Assembly (NCBI RefSeq): GCF_905220415.1 | Contig: NC_059540.1 | Location: 1,433,501 to 1,497,500, forward strand | Source: Colias croceus | Taxonomy: Eukaryota > Arthropoda > Insecta > Lepidoptera > Pieridae | Length of the DNA: 64,000 bases | Direction of reading: 5' to 3' | Shown here: piece after piece, positions 11,763 to 23,110 of the stretch | Layout: each line of letters opens with the position of its first letter | Numbering within the stretch: the stretch's first letter is position 1 | The notes under the pieces: model-generated | Told to the model about the DNA's origin: nothing | What the model saw: the letters and a program-made list of their open reading frames with translations, nothing else | The model's database searches: none | Made by a program: the position numbers and the translations under genes

Positions 11763-12006
11763 ATCCATACTAATATTATAAATGCAAAAGTAACTCTGTC
11801 TGTCTGTCTGTTACTCAATCACGCCTTAACTACTGAACCAATTTGCATGAAATTTGGTATATAGATATTTTGATACACGAGAAAGGACATAGACTAGTTT
11901 TTACCCCGGGACATAGGATAGGTTTTATCCCGGAAATCCCAAGGGAACGGGAACTATGCGGGTTTTTCTTTGACTGCGCGGACGAAGCCGCGGGTGGAAA
12001 GCTAGT
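11763..12006 (+). repeat. Lepidopteran SINE-like repeat, copy 6
   Basis: Full-layout copy from TCCATACTAATATTATAAATGC to GACGAAGCCGCGGGTGGAAAGCTAGT, just downstream of the 3' end of the zinc-finger/PHD gene. Confidence 0.75.
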
Positions 12007-12295
12007 GTGTTATAAAATAAAATTACAGTTTTGGTATCAAAAATTGGATTTATATTTTCGTTTTGCTGTATAGTTAATGTCAATTAACAATTCGCCAGGT
12101 TACAGATTGGCCGCACAGCCAGCATCAAGCATAACATGTACTTTAATAACAATGATACAATTTTCAGACCTAATATCCTAACTTAAACATACAACCTAAC
12201 TAAAGATATACACAGGTAAAGCTAAATTATCTACAATCGTCAATAAATTATATACAGATAACAATATGTTATATACACCTAAATTGTGTTTAGAC

Positions 12296-15200
12296 TTATC
12301 TGTAACCTGAGAAGCTTTGATTTTTTCTACATTCTGGACAGTACCATTTGCCTTTAGGCGGTACCATGATACCAACACACTCAAAATGAAACCACTCAAT
12401 GGGACAGCCCTCGGCATCGCATGCTATCATTTCTGACACCTCGTCATAAGGACATCTGCAGTAACAATATACGCTTTCACCTTCTTTTGCTTCGCGAACG
12501 GCCGGTCTTTGGAAGGCGTACGGTAAACTCGAGGTACCGGAATTGAGATATGTTGGCGGCGGGACAGATAATGTATTTTGTACATTGCTAGGTTGAATTA
12601 TCTCTAAACCTCCTTCCTCACTTGAATCAGAATCGCTAGATTCCATTGATTCGGAATTCATCAAGAACCGCGGTGGTTCAGGGTCTGGAACGGGAGTAGT
12701 CAACCTTATAGGCTCGTTATAATTAAACAATTTTTGCGGTATAACAGAAGATGGTATTTCCTTCTTAGCTTTATGAGGGGCAGGTGATGGCAAGTCTTCT
12801 TTTCTCCATTCTAATTTCGGAGGTTGTTGAGGTTTAAGTGCAGCGGGTGTAGTCGGCTCTTCGTCGCTCGAATAACCATAGAACTTATTTGGCACGCGTC
12901 TTCGTTTTGACGCCCTCTTGCTCTCCGCACTCATGGATGTGGTCGTCGATTTAGTTGCATTTATGGGCTTAGGTGTTTCTGGCAATTGTACAGTATTCGA
13001 TTGCAAAGAAATAGTGATCTTGTTCGGTATCAATGGCGCAATAGGAGGTTCAGGCTCTGATTTGGCAATAACATCTTTAGGAATGTTAATCTTAATGGGA
13101 CCATGTTTTTTAGAACTTTTTGATTTCTTCTTCTTTTTACTCTTTTTCTTACTGCTGCTTGACTTCTCTTTATTTTCTACCTCTTCCTTGGGTATTTTTT
13201 CTTCTTTTACAGGTGTTGCGCAACGACTCACTTCTTCCGAGATGGAACCACCATCTGATGGGGCGATCGACGCTAATAACTGGTTTCGCTTTTCATTATA
13301 CACTTTGTTTGCTATTTGTTGTGGATTCTCATCATAGAATTCTTCATCTGTTTCACTTTCTTCAGTTTCTAAATCTGTTTCAGCAATGGGCGATTCAGTT
13401 TTCTCTGGTACAAGTACAGGTGTCTCAGTCATACCCATCACATCAACATTTGATCCGTTACTGATTCTTCTGTTTGGAAGTGATTTTCGAGACAATTTTC
13501 TCATCCTTCTTCCATTATTTTGTTCATTTCCAGACTCGTCAGAGGAATCGGAATCGGAGGAACTTGAAGATGATGAGCCACTACTTGAAGAACAACTACA
13601 GTTTGAACCACAAGAACAACTCGAGTCACTATCACTACTACTACTACTAGATGAAGACATATCTCCATGTCTTTTCTTAGGTGACTTTTTATTTTTCTTT
13701 TTATCTGAGTTGAATATATCTTCATCTCCATTCATATCGGGTGGTATTAAACAATAATCATGATCGGATTCACACACGTGGCGTCTTCGCATGGGTGGCG
13801 GCGTCTTTTCTTTGTGTTGTTCAACATTAGCTTGATATTTTTGAAAGTTATCCCATATTTGAAGAACTTGTTGTTCACTTGGTTTGTCGTCATCTTGAAT
13901 ATCAGTTTTGTCATCCAACTTGGGTAACTGTGAATCTATCTCTGTATTACTTGCCGGTTCTTTTTCTTCAATCTTATCAGAAGGCTCAATCTTATTTTCA
14001 TCCATCTGTTTATCTTGTGTCTGTGTTTCTTCTTTTACAGAAGGTGGCAATCCACTGTCAGATTCATCACTGCTATCACTTTCCGATAAATTAAGGGCTG
14101 GTAAATTAACATCAAGCAATAATGCATCTTTGTCTTTTAACTTCTTCTTCTTAGATTTTTTAGTAATGTGTTCAGCATCTGCTTCCGTTTTTATTTCTGA
14201 AGTGCCTTCATCTTTAGGAGGTTCATCAACTAAATCAATGACAGGTATTTGGTCTTTAGATGTTTCTAAATTACTATTTAAAATAGCAGGCTTTTCTTCA
14301 TCAAGAATTTCTGTTAACTGCTTCTTTTTATGCACATCAGAGTGCTTACTTAACAGTTTCTTTGATACAAACTTCTCTTCACATCCTTCTTCGGTGCATG
14401 GGTGTGGAAATTCGCCAGAATGTATTCTCTTATGAACTTTTAAATAAACTGCTTTTGTAAATTGCAAATTACATTCATCACAGACAAACACTGCAGGAGG
14501 AGTACAGAAATGATAAACATGGGACCACTTTTTCTGTAGGCATCTTTTACACAATACACTTTCTGTTCCATGCTTCCAGAACAAATGATTATTAATATCA
14601 GGTTTATTCCTATAGGCAATACCACATCGATAACACAAATGGTGCAATTTATGTTTCCAAACATGGTTGGAAAGCCGTGCCTGACTTTGGCAAAATTCTA
14701 AACATACATCACAGGTATGGTGTATCTTTCGAAGATGCACCATTAATCTAAAAGAAGAAGAGATAGAGTCTACAATACAGAAGCAACATCTAAACTTAAT
14801 TACATAGTCAGAATCATAAGTTCCAGGGCATAAATGACAGAGTAATTCACTATAAGTATAAAAGTTATTTTTACACATAACACACAACAATATAGTTTTT
14901 TGATGCATTTTTCGATTATGTAAGTAGAGATCTTTATGTACTGCAGTTTTGAAATAACACTGAAAACACTCAAAATTAAGACTATTTTGCACATCTTCAC
15001 ACTTATCAACACTATCATAAGAGTCCAAGTTAATATATATTGATGAAACCTCATCTACACCTGTTTTCACTTTCGCAGCTATCGTCTCAGGCATTAACTC
15101 CTCTGCAGTAATACTGTTCACTGTTGCTGAAAATCTATGCTCTGCTACCATATGTAAAGCTAGCTGCCCACAGTTTACTGCAATTTTTCGTGCATGGTTA

Positions 15201-17584
15201 CAGTAGATACAATTAAAGTATGTAGATCCCAGAAATACCTTTAAGAGATCTTTTAATGGATATTTATCAATTGGTCTGTCTAAAGTAAGTTCAATAACAG
15301 GAGTAGTATCTAACGGAGTAATTTCCTCAACATTGACATCACCTGTCATATCTTGGTCTTGGGGTTCCGGTTTTGTCTCACATTTTGGAGTTACATCTTC
15401 TACACTGGGTTCCGGTGATGGTTTTTGCTCTTCTTCATGTGGTATAGTCTCAGCATCATCTTTAGTACTTTCTTCAAGTTCTTGTTCATGTGGCCTTTGA
15501 TCTGAACTTATTTGTGTCTCTTCTAAAGGCACTTCCTCAGACTTTACTTCCATTTCTTCAGATTTTGTCACATTCTCATCAACAGTTAATTTTTCACTAC
15601 TATCACTATCAGACGATTCATCACTAGATGAAGTTTTGTCAAGAAACTCTTTAGGAACTCTGACTGTTAATTTTGGTACCCTATTTAAAGTATTGACATC
15701 CTCAATTTTGTTGTCATATATTGTTGTTTTAATTGTGTTTTCAGGTTTTGTCTCCATGGGGCTGTATATTGGTTCGATATTGTTATTAACAAGTGTTTTA
15801 AGGGTTGTTTCCTTATTATTTTCGTAGAAAGTTGTTTTAACAAATGGACTTTCAGCCTTATCACAAATTGTCATCTTAATAGAAGGAGTTTTGGGTTGTG
15901 GTGGTGGGTCTGAAGGTTTATCTTTTTCATATCGTTTCGGAGGTCTTCTATTTCTTGATGGTGGTTTATGGCTCATATGTTGTGAGTACTGTTGGCCAAT
16001 TGTAGGATCTACCGTAGAATTTATAATGACCGGTGACTTAGCACTATTTAAACTGAGCTTCAGTTTTATTCCACATTCTTTTTCAACAGTTTTAGTCGGT
16101 TCTTCAGTTTTAGATACTACTGGTTCAGGAATGGGTGCTTGAATGTCACTTGTTGATGGAGAATCACACTCATCAGAATAATCATGACTAACCTTATCGT
16201 CTCCATTAGAGATATGAGAAGGAATGAAATCTGATTCGTTTATGGACTTGGGGCTTGTTAATGGCTTAGAACTAGGACTTTCCATTTCAATTGCCGAATC
16301 CACAGTATTACTTGTGTCTTTACCATCAGAAGAATTATTGGAGCTTAAACTTATATCACTATTTACATTATCACTATTATGTATACTATTCATAGCCTTC
16401 TGGGATTGTGTTGTGATTGTTTCAATTTTTTGCTCAATGGATTCTTTTTTATCACCATTGGGCCTCAATAACTCTTTCATCAATGTGGGACCATTTGTAG
16501 TATGTTGTGTGGGCTCTTTGTCATTCCTCGCATGTTTCAGATTGTTTGGTTTTAAAGAGTTTTTACTGATAAGAACTGGGACAGGTTTTGGCTTCACATT
16601 ATTACAGTCATGATTAAAGAAATCATCTTGTTCACTACATATTTCATCACACGCACAACACATTAAATAAAAACTTCCATTGTAGACATTACAAAACTCC
16701 TCTTTGCTATTGTAGTTGAATTCTTGTACATTGTGTTTATTTGTTAAATGTGAAGACAGTTTTTCTGCTTTTGAAAACATACCCAAACAAAACAGGCATA
16801 TATGTCGGTTGTGAACTTCTCTCATGTGCAGAAAGAGATTCCAGTTTTCATAATAAGTGCCACATGCTGAACATAAATACACTTTACGAGTAACTCTGGA
16901 TGGGCCGCTTGAGTTTGTTTCTGTATGTGTAACGCCTTCCGGACTCAGAGCAGGTTCCTTAGCTTGGGCTCGACATACTAACTGATGCTCCTTCAACATA
17001 GCCAGGGTCTTGAATGACATTGAACAGCATTTTCGACATTTGAACTTTACCATTGGCTGCAAGCCGAGGCTCTGTGCATATTCCTTCAACTGAGGCCCCT
17101 TTTCAATCTTACTTTTTTTAAATTGTGATAATTGGCTCTTGGGCACAAGGCGGGGTACTGGTTTGTCTTGCTCATTATCATCCAATTGTGATGTAACATT
17201 ATGAAATTGACTATGTTCAATGCGTTTTGGTATAAGTTTAGGTACTCGTGGAGTTGATCCCTTATTTACACTTGTTTCACTAGATTTCACTACAAACGGT
17301 TTTTTCTTTTTGCACACACTATTGTATGGAGCTGAATTATCAACGAAAGGCCGCTTGCCAAGGTGTATTCTCAATGGATTGATGCGTTTTTTAAACTTGT
17401 CCTCATGTGAAGTATCCGCGCTGTGTCGCCGTTGTTCGTAGGATTTTTCCGGAGGACTCGATGATTCGCCTGCGAAATCGTGTCCATTTGCCGTAAATGT
17501 CGCGGCCCGATCTCCATATAAGTTACATAGCGCCGCAACGGTATTTTTATCGTCTCTCGTATTTGCTATATTACCATCTTCCAT
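12296..17584 (-). CDS. Large C2H2 zinc-finger protein with C-terminal ING-like PHD finger (1762 aa, single coding exon)
   Basis: A nuclear, probably chromatin-associated protein. An N-terminal C2H2-like cluster lies at about residues 180-330; a second, denser cluster lies at about 790-1080, ending in the canonical HKRIHSGEFPHPC linker type. A Ser/Asp/Cys-rich low-complexity tract (about 1290-1340) and a Lys/Ser-rich basic stretch (about 1420-1450) follow. The last 55 residues form a C4HC3 PHD finger with CYCRCPYDEVSEMIACD and WFHFECVG; this arrangement matches the ING-family PHD, which reads H3K4me3. Combining C2H2 arrays with an ING-like PHD in one protein is unusual, and I do not recognise the named orthologue. 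The start ATG follows a TTTTTTCAG acceptor at 17591-17593, so the coding region is intronless but preceded by a 5' UTR intron. It is head to head with MED19. DNA binding and histone reading are inference from the domains. Confidence 0.9.
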   Translation of the reverse strand: MEDGNIANTRDDKNTVAALCNLYGDRAATFTANGHDFAGESSSPPEKSYEQRRHSADTSHEDKFKKRINPLRIHLGKRPFVDNSAPYNSVCKKKKPFVVKSSETSVNKGSTPRVPKLIPKRIEHSQFHNVTSQLDDNEQDKPVPRLVPKSQLSQFKKSKIEKGPQLKEYAQSLGLQPMVKFKCRKCCSMSFKTLAMLKEHQLVCRAQAKEPALSPEGVTHTETNSSGPSRVTRKVYLCSACGTYYENWNLFLHMREVHNRHICLFCLGMFSKAEKLSSHLTNKHNVQEFNYNSKEEFCNVYNGSFYLMCCACDEICSEQDDFFNHDCNNVKPKPVPVLISKNSLKPNNLKHARNDKEPTQHTTNGPTLMKELLRPNGDKKESIEQKIETITTQSQKAMNSIHNSDNVNSDISLSSNNSSDGKDTSNTVDSAIEMESPSSKPLTSPKSINESDFIPSHISNGDDKVSHDYSDECDSPSTSDIQAPIPEPVVSKTEEPTKTVEKECGIKLKLSLNSAKSPVIINSTVDPTIGQQYSQHMSHKPPSRNRRPPKRYEKDKPSDPPPQPKTPSIKMTICDKAESPFVKTTFYENNKETTLKTLVNNNIEPIYSPMETKPENTIKTTIYDNKIEDVNTLNRVPKLTVRVPKEFLDKTSSSDESSDSDSSEKLTVDENVTKSEEMEVKSEEVPLEETQISSDQRPHEQELEESTKDDAETIPHEEEQKPSPEPSVEDVTPKCETKPEPQDQDMTGDVNVEEITPLDTTPVIELTLDRPIDKYPLKDLLKVFLGSTYFNCIYCNHARKIAVNCGQLALHMVAEHRFSATVNSITAEELMPETIAAKVKTGVDEVSSIYINLDSYDSVDKCEDVQNSLNFECFQCYFKTAVHKDLYLHNRKMHQKTILLCVMCKNNFYTYSELLCHLCPGTYDSDYVIKFRCCFCIVDSISSSFRLMVHLRKIHHTCDVCLEFCQSQARLSNHVWKHKLHHLCYRCGIAYRNKPDINNHLFWKHGTESVLCKRCLQKKWSHVYHFCTPPAVFVCDECNLQFTKAVYLKVHKRIHSGEFPHPCTEEGCEEKFVSKKLLSKHSDVHKKKQLTEILDEEKPAILNSNLETSKDQIPVIDLVDEPPKDEGTSEIKTEADAEHITKKSKKKKLKDKDALLLDVNLPALNLSESDSSDESDSGLPPSVKEETQTQDKQMDENKIEPSDKIEEKEPASNTEIDSQLPKLDDKTDIQDDDKPSEQQVLQIWDNFQKYQANVEQHKEKTPPPMRRRHVCESDHDYCLIPPDMNGDEDIFNSDKKKNKKSPKKRHGDMSSSSSSSSDSDSSCSCGSNCSCSSSSGSSSSSSSDSDSSDESGNEQNNGRRMRKLSRKSLPNRRISNGSNVDVMGMTETPVLVPEKTESPIAETDLETEESETDEEFYDENPQQIANKVYNEKRNQLLASIAPSDGGSISEEVSRCATPVKEEKIPKEEVENKEKSSSSKKKSKKKKKSKSSKKHGPIKINIPKDVIAKSEPEPPIAPLIPNKITISLQSNTVQLPETPKPINATKSTTTSMSAESKRASKRRRVPNKFYGYSSDEEPTTPAALKPQQPPKLEWRKEDLPSPAPHKAKKEIPSSVIPQKLFNYNEPIRLTTPVPDPEPPRFLMNSESMESSDSDSSEEGGLEIIQPSNVQNTLSVPPPTYLNSGTSSLPYAFQRPAVREAKEGESVYCYCRCPYDEVSEMIACDAEGCPIEWFHFECVGIMVPPKGKWYCPECRKNQSFSGYR

Positions 17585-17713
17585 AGTTTTCTGAAAAAAT
17601 AAAACACGTGCTCAAATGACTGCCGAGAAACAAAAGACATTCAAACAAGAGGAACTCAAAACTTTGATTCGAATTATGATAGCAACAAAAACAAATAACA
17701 ATGTTTACTTTAC

Positions 17714-17860
17714 CTGTGAAATCGTACGTCCAGTACGAGTACAAAAATCGAGATTTGTTTCCATGCATCCGTTTGGGAACAGCGCTCCTTACATCAGGCC
17801 TAATAAGAGGCAGCCGCGGGCTGGTCATTCCCGTAAAATGGCGTCACTTTGTAGAGTGTA
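17714..17860 (-). other. Predicted 5' UTR exon of the zinc-finger/PHD gene
   Basis: A GTAAAG donor at 17708-17713 and the TTTTTTCAG acceptor ending at 17591 define a 123-base intron just upstream of the start codon. The exon contains an ATG (MTSPRL...) that reads across the junction and overlaps the main start out of frame, a potential upstream ORF. The transcription start is not visible, so the right border is approximate. Confidence 0.5.
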
Positions 17861-18420
17861 GATTGGTGTTATCAGAATCACTGCACCATGTTTGTACCAC
17901 TAGTATCACAATAAACAAACATTTTGCACATTTAAACCGACACATTAAGCTCTATTTTATTGAAATATATCTCCTTGATCTGTTTATTTCCAAACACATT
18001 ATAGAAAATCGTAGCGCGTTACGAGAAGCTAATTCATTTACCATAGAGTAAATTTTAACTTTTTCTTTTTTATTCGAGTGTGGCGTTCTTAAATTAAACA
18101 CGTGGTGCAGGCATAGACAATATTTTAATGTTTTGGTATTTTTAAAATTAATTAAAATTATTAAATAGATGTTGCTAATAACTTATATCAATATAGAAAT
18201 TAAAATTATAAAAATATATTTTCGGTTTAATTATAAAAATATAGTTTCGTTAAAAATATATGAAAATTATCTGTGATCACTGTTATAATATTTGTTTTCT
18301 GTGGTAAAAATTAGAGAAGGTTCAGCACAAGCAGGGAAGGGAGTTTTTATAATTTTTTTGTCATTTTATTTCGCATAACTTTTTTATTTATATCCAATTC
18401 AGTAGACATGCTTATACAAG
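17861..18420. promoter_or_regulatory. Shared head-to-head promoter region, zinc-finger/PHD gene and MED19
   Basis: About 560 bp between the predicted 5' UTR exon of the minus-strand gene and the MED19 start codon, mostly AT-rich with no ORF of note. The two genes are transcribed away from each other, so promoters for both must lie here or in the adjoining UTRs. No TATA box could be assigned with confidence. Confidence 0.5.
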
Positions 18421-19467
18421 ATGATGTCTGATCAGTTTAGAAAAGTAGAACCATATTCACCAAAGTCCTCGCCCCGAGGAGCGAGGTCACCAGTTGTGTC
18501 TCGACAGGATTCTTCTGGTACCCTCAAGACTACGATCTCGCTGGGCAAAAACCCGTCCATAGTACATAGTGGACCATTCTATTTGATGAAAGAACCTCCA
18601 GGTACGAATCACCACTAAATTCGTAATAATTACTATCAATATTTTATAAACACAAGCACTTTCGCTTCTTAAAATCTTGATAATGTCACTAATATCTACT
18701 GTTTACTTCTAGGAGAATGTGAATTAACCGGAGCGACAAATTTAATGGCGTATTATGGTCTCGAGCACTCGTATAGTAAGTTTAATGGGAAAAAGTTAAA
18801 GGAATCACTCTCATCCTTTCTACCTAATTTACCTGGCATCGTGGACGGGCCAGGGCAGGAGGACAATAGTACATTAGGATCTGTGATAGCTAAACGACCT
18901 ATTGGTGGTAAGGAACTGTTACCATTGACGAGTGCGCAGCTGGCTGGCTTCAGATTGCACCCTGGGCCTCTGCCCGAGCAGTACCGCTATGTGAGCGCCA
19001 CTCCACCAAAGAAACACAAGAGTAAACATAAAAAGCACAAGCACAAAGATGGTGCACCTCCCGGACAAGATACTCCATTACAAGGTATGTACATTATGCC
19101 GGTTATTTTACTTGTACTAGTATATATGTAGGAGGAAATCTTAGCAAACAATTTGTGCAGAAAATTAAGGGAATTCTGTTATTATTGTTGTACTAAACTG
19201 GATATTTTTGGTTATGTTACCTCTTCATCATTTTTAATAATTACATTTTCAATAAAACACACAATTGCAATGTATACTTTATTTTATATGTACAAAATCA
19301 TTCCAGACTCTTCAAATCCAGACACATATGAGAAGAAACACAAAAAGCAGAAGAGGCATGACGATGACAAAGAGCGGAAGAAGCGTAAAAAAGAGAAGAA
19401 GAGGAAAAAACAAAAGCACAGCCCAGAGCATGGCGGTCTCACACCACATCAGCACCCCATGCCTTAG
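18421..19467 (+). CDS. MED19: Mediator of RNA polymerase II transcription subunit 19, complete three-exon gene
   Basis: Exons 18421-18601, 18713-19084 and 19307-19467 join in phase 1 at both junctions to 237 aa. The conserved MED19 core is visible: GPFYLMKEPPG, then ELTGATNLMAYYGLEHSY, KLKESLSSFLP and LPG(I)VDGPG, followed by TSAQLAGFRLHPGPLPEQYR. The C-terminus is a long Lys/His/Arg-rich tail (KKHKSKHKKHKHK and EKKRKKQKH), typical of animal MED19 and likely a nuclear-localisation or nucleic-acid contact region. MED19 belongs to the head/hook region of Mediator and links activators to RNA polymerase II. Start choice: MMSD with a second in-frame ATG immediately after. Splice sites are GTACGA/CTAG, GTATGT and CCAG. 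A poly(A) signal lies at 19915-19920. The gene appears intact. Confidence 0.97.
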
Positions 19468-20067
19468 AGATATACTGCAAGTTAATGGTCTAACAGTTCA
19501 CACTTAATAGTGATATAGAAACCAATTTAATGTAAATAATGTTCAAATTGTCTGCTGATATAGTCCTGAGGATTTTTACCATTAGGGAGTGTTCAAGTAT
19601 TACATAACACAATTTTGAAGATTTTTTACCCTCCTTGTAATGTACTGTAGCATTTTTTCTGTACCTCAGTAACACATCACATTTTGCAATACAATATTGC
19701 ATTATGCAATACTTGAACACCCCTTATACTATGGGAAGTATAAAAAAATGTATATATAAGCATGAATTTCCAGCAAGAGGTAATTTGATTTGTTTATGTA
19801 ATTGTTATAATGAGATATTGTCAAGCAAATTTGTGATCTATTCTCCCATTGAAAATCTGTTTTTGTATTACCATATTGTGTTTCCCATAGACTTGTAATT
19901 TTTGGACACTATTTAATAAAAACAATATTATAAACAATCAACTTTGTTTATAATCTATAATCAGTCATGTAATTATAATTATCGTTATATCAAAGACTAT
20001 TGGCATTTAAAAATTTCAGATCTGTGTTGTTTGTACCTATTTGTATTGGTTTTTATATCATTGTATA
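19468..20067. other. MED19 3' UTR and intergenic AT-rich DNA
   Basis: No coding signal. Contains the AATAAA at 19915-19920 that probably ends the MED19 transcript. Confidence 0.6.
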
Positions 20068-20468
20068 CAGGATGTCCCACTATCGGTATACTAAGCGCGA
20101 AGGAACTTGTAGTCTTGCACACACTGATCACGTAATTTAATACTTAAACAACAAAATTACGGCAAAAATTTTTTGCTAAATTTTTCCCTAAAATGTTTTT
20201 TTTTTCTCTAGCGTCGCGGAGCTGGCATGTAACGCTTCGCTAATGTGAGCATTTTGTCTATGAAAAGTGAAAACATAATCTTAAAACGATAGCTCACGGG
20301 TGGCAAAGCTGGGCGGGTTGCTTGTTAGGAGTGTACACAAAGAGTTTTAAGAATTCATCTATTTGAAAAAAAAATACATCTGGAATTTTATAAGTATTTT
20401 TTACGTACTCAGCATATGCAAAACTATAATCTCCATTGAGCTTAGAATACCGACGGTGGGACACCCTG
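20068..20468. mobile_element. Mariner-like MITE, copy A (CAGGGTGTCCCA family)
   Basis: About 50-bp terminal inverted repeats, CAGGATGTCCCACTATCGGTATACTAAG on the left and the matching GGGACACCCTG end on the right, flanked by TA at 20066-20067 and 20469-20470; 401 bp, no ORF. A second copy in the opposite orientation lies at 52604-52973. CAGGGTGTCCCA-type ends with TA duplication fit the Tc1/mariner superfamily. Confidence 0.8.
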
Positions 20469-20946
20469 TACATTGTTTATACATACTTAGTTTCTATTTT
20501 GATCCACACATCTTGAACTCAGTTTCTCTTTCCAATCTTGTAAAACTAATCCAAAGACCGCCTTTAATTCTGTCATGAATTAAAATGAAAACTATTGAAT
20601 AAGCTAAAGGGCACCTAGAAATTTTTTGACAATAAGTGAAATCGTTAAAAAAATTCTCTGGCCTCCATCTCTTTAATTTTTAAGAATATTGTTTCCTTTT
20701 TCAATCTAGCAATGGTTTGTTAAAAGTTATTTATGAAGTAACATTTTAAGAGTAAACATAAATGTTAGTGCAAGAATAGTTAGTAATAGATTTTAGTTTT
20801 TTTATCTGAATAGTGAATAAATTTATACAGAGCTCAAACTGTAATTAATCAAAGCAGATTTGATAATTTGTTATAAATATTTTGGTACAGGTGTTCTCCA
20901 TATTCGGGAATGGAATATGTTTTAGCAGTAGGTTTTGATTTTCTTA

Positions 20947-21086
20947 GAGCTAGCGCGCAAGAGCAACTTTTGTCTCTCCCATCAACTCTATGGGGAGGTG
21001 CGCCGATACGTGCGCGCACTTTCTTACTAGCCCATAGAGTTGATAGGAGAGACAAAATAGTTGCGGAGACAAAAGTTGCTCTTGCG
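20947..21086. mobile_element. Harbinger-type hairpin MITE, copy 1 (damaged)
   Basis: Starts after TTA with GAGCTAGCGCGCAAGAGC and folds back on itself. The left arm lacks the CCGCAACTATTTTG segment present in the right arm, and the right end is truncated. Same family as 21667-21826 and 24158-24323. Confidence 0.7.
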
Positions 21087-21284
21087 AATGTTGCAATTTG
21101 CGAAAATCGTATCAATCATAGCATAAATGCCTGTATCTTTTGATTTTGTTGGCTTATAAGTTTGATTTCTTACGCAACTTATTTACTCAGGTAGATTCAT
21201 ATAATTGTTAACTTAATTTTCCTATTATTTTGAGCTAGTAAATTTCTAACTTGTATAGAAAAATGACAAGTATATTGTAATACA

Positions 21285-21567
21285 ATTTTTATCCATAAAT
21301 CTATACATACATATAATAAATCTGTAGAAGGGTACTGTTCTGTACATTGAAAATATTGAAAAACTAAATAGCAGGGGGTGTTACTGGATCGATACCAAGC
21401 CCAAATATCTGATTAAAAAAAATTTTGTCTGTCTGTCTGTCTGTATGTGAAGGCATATATACCTTATTATCCTGGGCGTAAAATAGGATACTTTTTATCC
21501 CGGAAAAATACGTAGAAAAAAAATCTTAATTTTTCCGCGCGGACGGAGTCGCGGGCGGAAGCTAGTT
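21285..21567 (+). repeat. Second lepidopteran dispersed repeat family (plus copy)
   Basis: Contains ATAATAAATCTGTAGAAGGG, GGTGTTACTGGATCGATACC, (CTGT)n and ends CGCGGACGGAGTCGCGGGCGGAAGCTAGTT. It is the inverse of 11196-11660. Confidence 0.65.
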
Positions 21568-21666
21568 AAATAATAAATTGTTTTGTGTATAATTACCATA
21601 ATTATTGCAATAATCTAAATATCCATGTATAATATGCTTTATACACTACAATAAAGACCTTTGTAA

Positions 21667-21826
21667 GAGCCAGCGCGCACGAGCAACTTTGTCTCCGCAA
21701 CTATTTTGTCTCTCCCATCAATTTGTATGGGGAGTTGCGTCGCTACGTGCGCGCACTTTCATACTAGCCCATGGGTGGGAGAGACAAAATAGTTGCGGAG
21801 ACAAAGTTGCTCGTGCGCGCTGGCTC
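21667..21826. mobile_element. Harbinger-type hairpin MITE, copy 2
   Basis: A 160-bp near-perfect hairpin with ends GAGCCAGCGCGCACGAGC and GCTCGTGCGCGCTGGCTC, flanked by TAA at 21664-21666 and 21827-21829. A 3-bp TAA/TTA duplication is the hallmark of the PIF/Harbinger superfamily. No coding capacity. Confidence 0.85.
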
Positions 21827-22544
21827 TAAAAAAGCCTTATTATACTGTCCTTTTGATTAATTACAGTTTGATCTTCATTTATTTGTAATACAATTCAACC
21901 AATTTTAGTTATTGAGTAATCATTAACACTAAGATCTCTAATTTACGAATTGTACGCGAAATTACGTTAAATTAAAGTGACTATTGTGAATTAGGAAATT
22001 CATTACTATAAGGGGCCAAAGTGGATCTTTACTTTCTCAAAACATTACTCAAAAAAATTTCCTTATAATTCCTTCGATTTATTATGTAGGTATCTCGCAA
22101 AATATACTTTTTGTTGTATTTTACGATATTACAAAGTGCTTGAGATAATCTAAAAATTCAAACTAAGGGAACTTGCATATTTCTGTAGATACATTTTGGC
22201 CTACTTGCATAAACTTTAAGTTGTCAGCATTTGAAAAAATAAATCATGCGTGGGACTCCGTTACACAAGAGTCTGTATTTATTTGATGTTATGTATGATT
22301 ATTATGATAATAATAAGCAAAATTTAAAAACTACAGCATTTGTTTTATATACTTTTTATTCCTGCCTCGTGAACGTGTAACAGAGGCGTTAAATATCCAT
22401 ATTCCATACTGTTCATAATATTAAAATAACCGCTTTTACTAAGTGCGGATGTAAATGTCCATAAAATCTAGATAATCATTGAAATGGCTGAACCGATTTT
22501 GACGGGACATTTGCTAACAGATAGCCGAACAGCGGCTATAATGG

Positions 22545-23110
22545 CTGGTTTACATGTATTAAGTTAATAAGTAGGTAACTTAATTTTAAGTGACTTATAT
22601 ATTTTAAGAAGCCGTCCAAACGTATTTAGTAATTTAACTCAGGATGGACGACCAAGACGGGAAAAAAGTTTTAAATTCTGTGTATAAATTTATTATTAGT
22701 AAGGCTTTAAGAGGTAAAACAGGCAAAATATGAATATAAATGAAATAAAGAGGTAAATAATCACACCCTTAAAGTTGTGGATGAGAAATTGGATAAAAAG
22801 AAGAGATCAGTACCGTGCACATTCCACAAGCATTCTCTCTTCAATTATTCTTCCACAAATTTACAAAAAGAAACACGAAAAACAATTATTTTTGTTCAGT
22901 TTTAACTAAATTGTGGCCGTCCAAACGTGTCAAGTAATAAGCCACGCCCACTAACTTAATAGAAAAGTAGACATAATAATTCTACTTATCGAGTTTAGTT
23001 ATCAACTAAATCTTAACTTGTAACTTGCTACTAAATTGTGTGTTTACACACAATCAATCACTTAAAATTTAGTTATCTACACACCTAACAACTTAATACG
23101 TGTAAACCAG
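22545..23110. mobile_element. MITE with about 50-bp inverted ends (CTGGTTTACA family)
   Basis: Left end CTGGTTTACATGTATTAAG and right end CTTAATACGTGTAAACCAG are complementary over about 50 bp, with small differences. The interior is non-coding and contains a direct repeat CCGTCCAAACGT (about 22612 and 22918). No clear target duplication. Superfamily undetermined. Confidence 0.6.

Noticed and set aside
12918..16613. Several plus-strand open frames of 70-175 codons inside the zinc-finger/PHD gene
   Set aside because: Antisense shadows of Ser/Glu/Lys-rich coding sequence; peptides are Phe/Leu/Ser-rich without domains.
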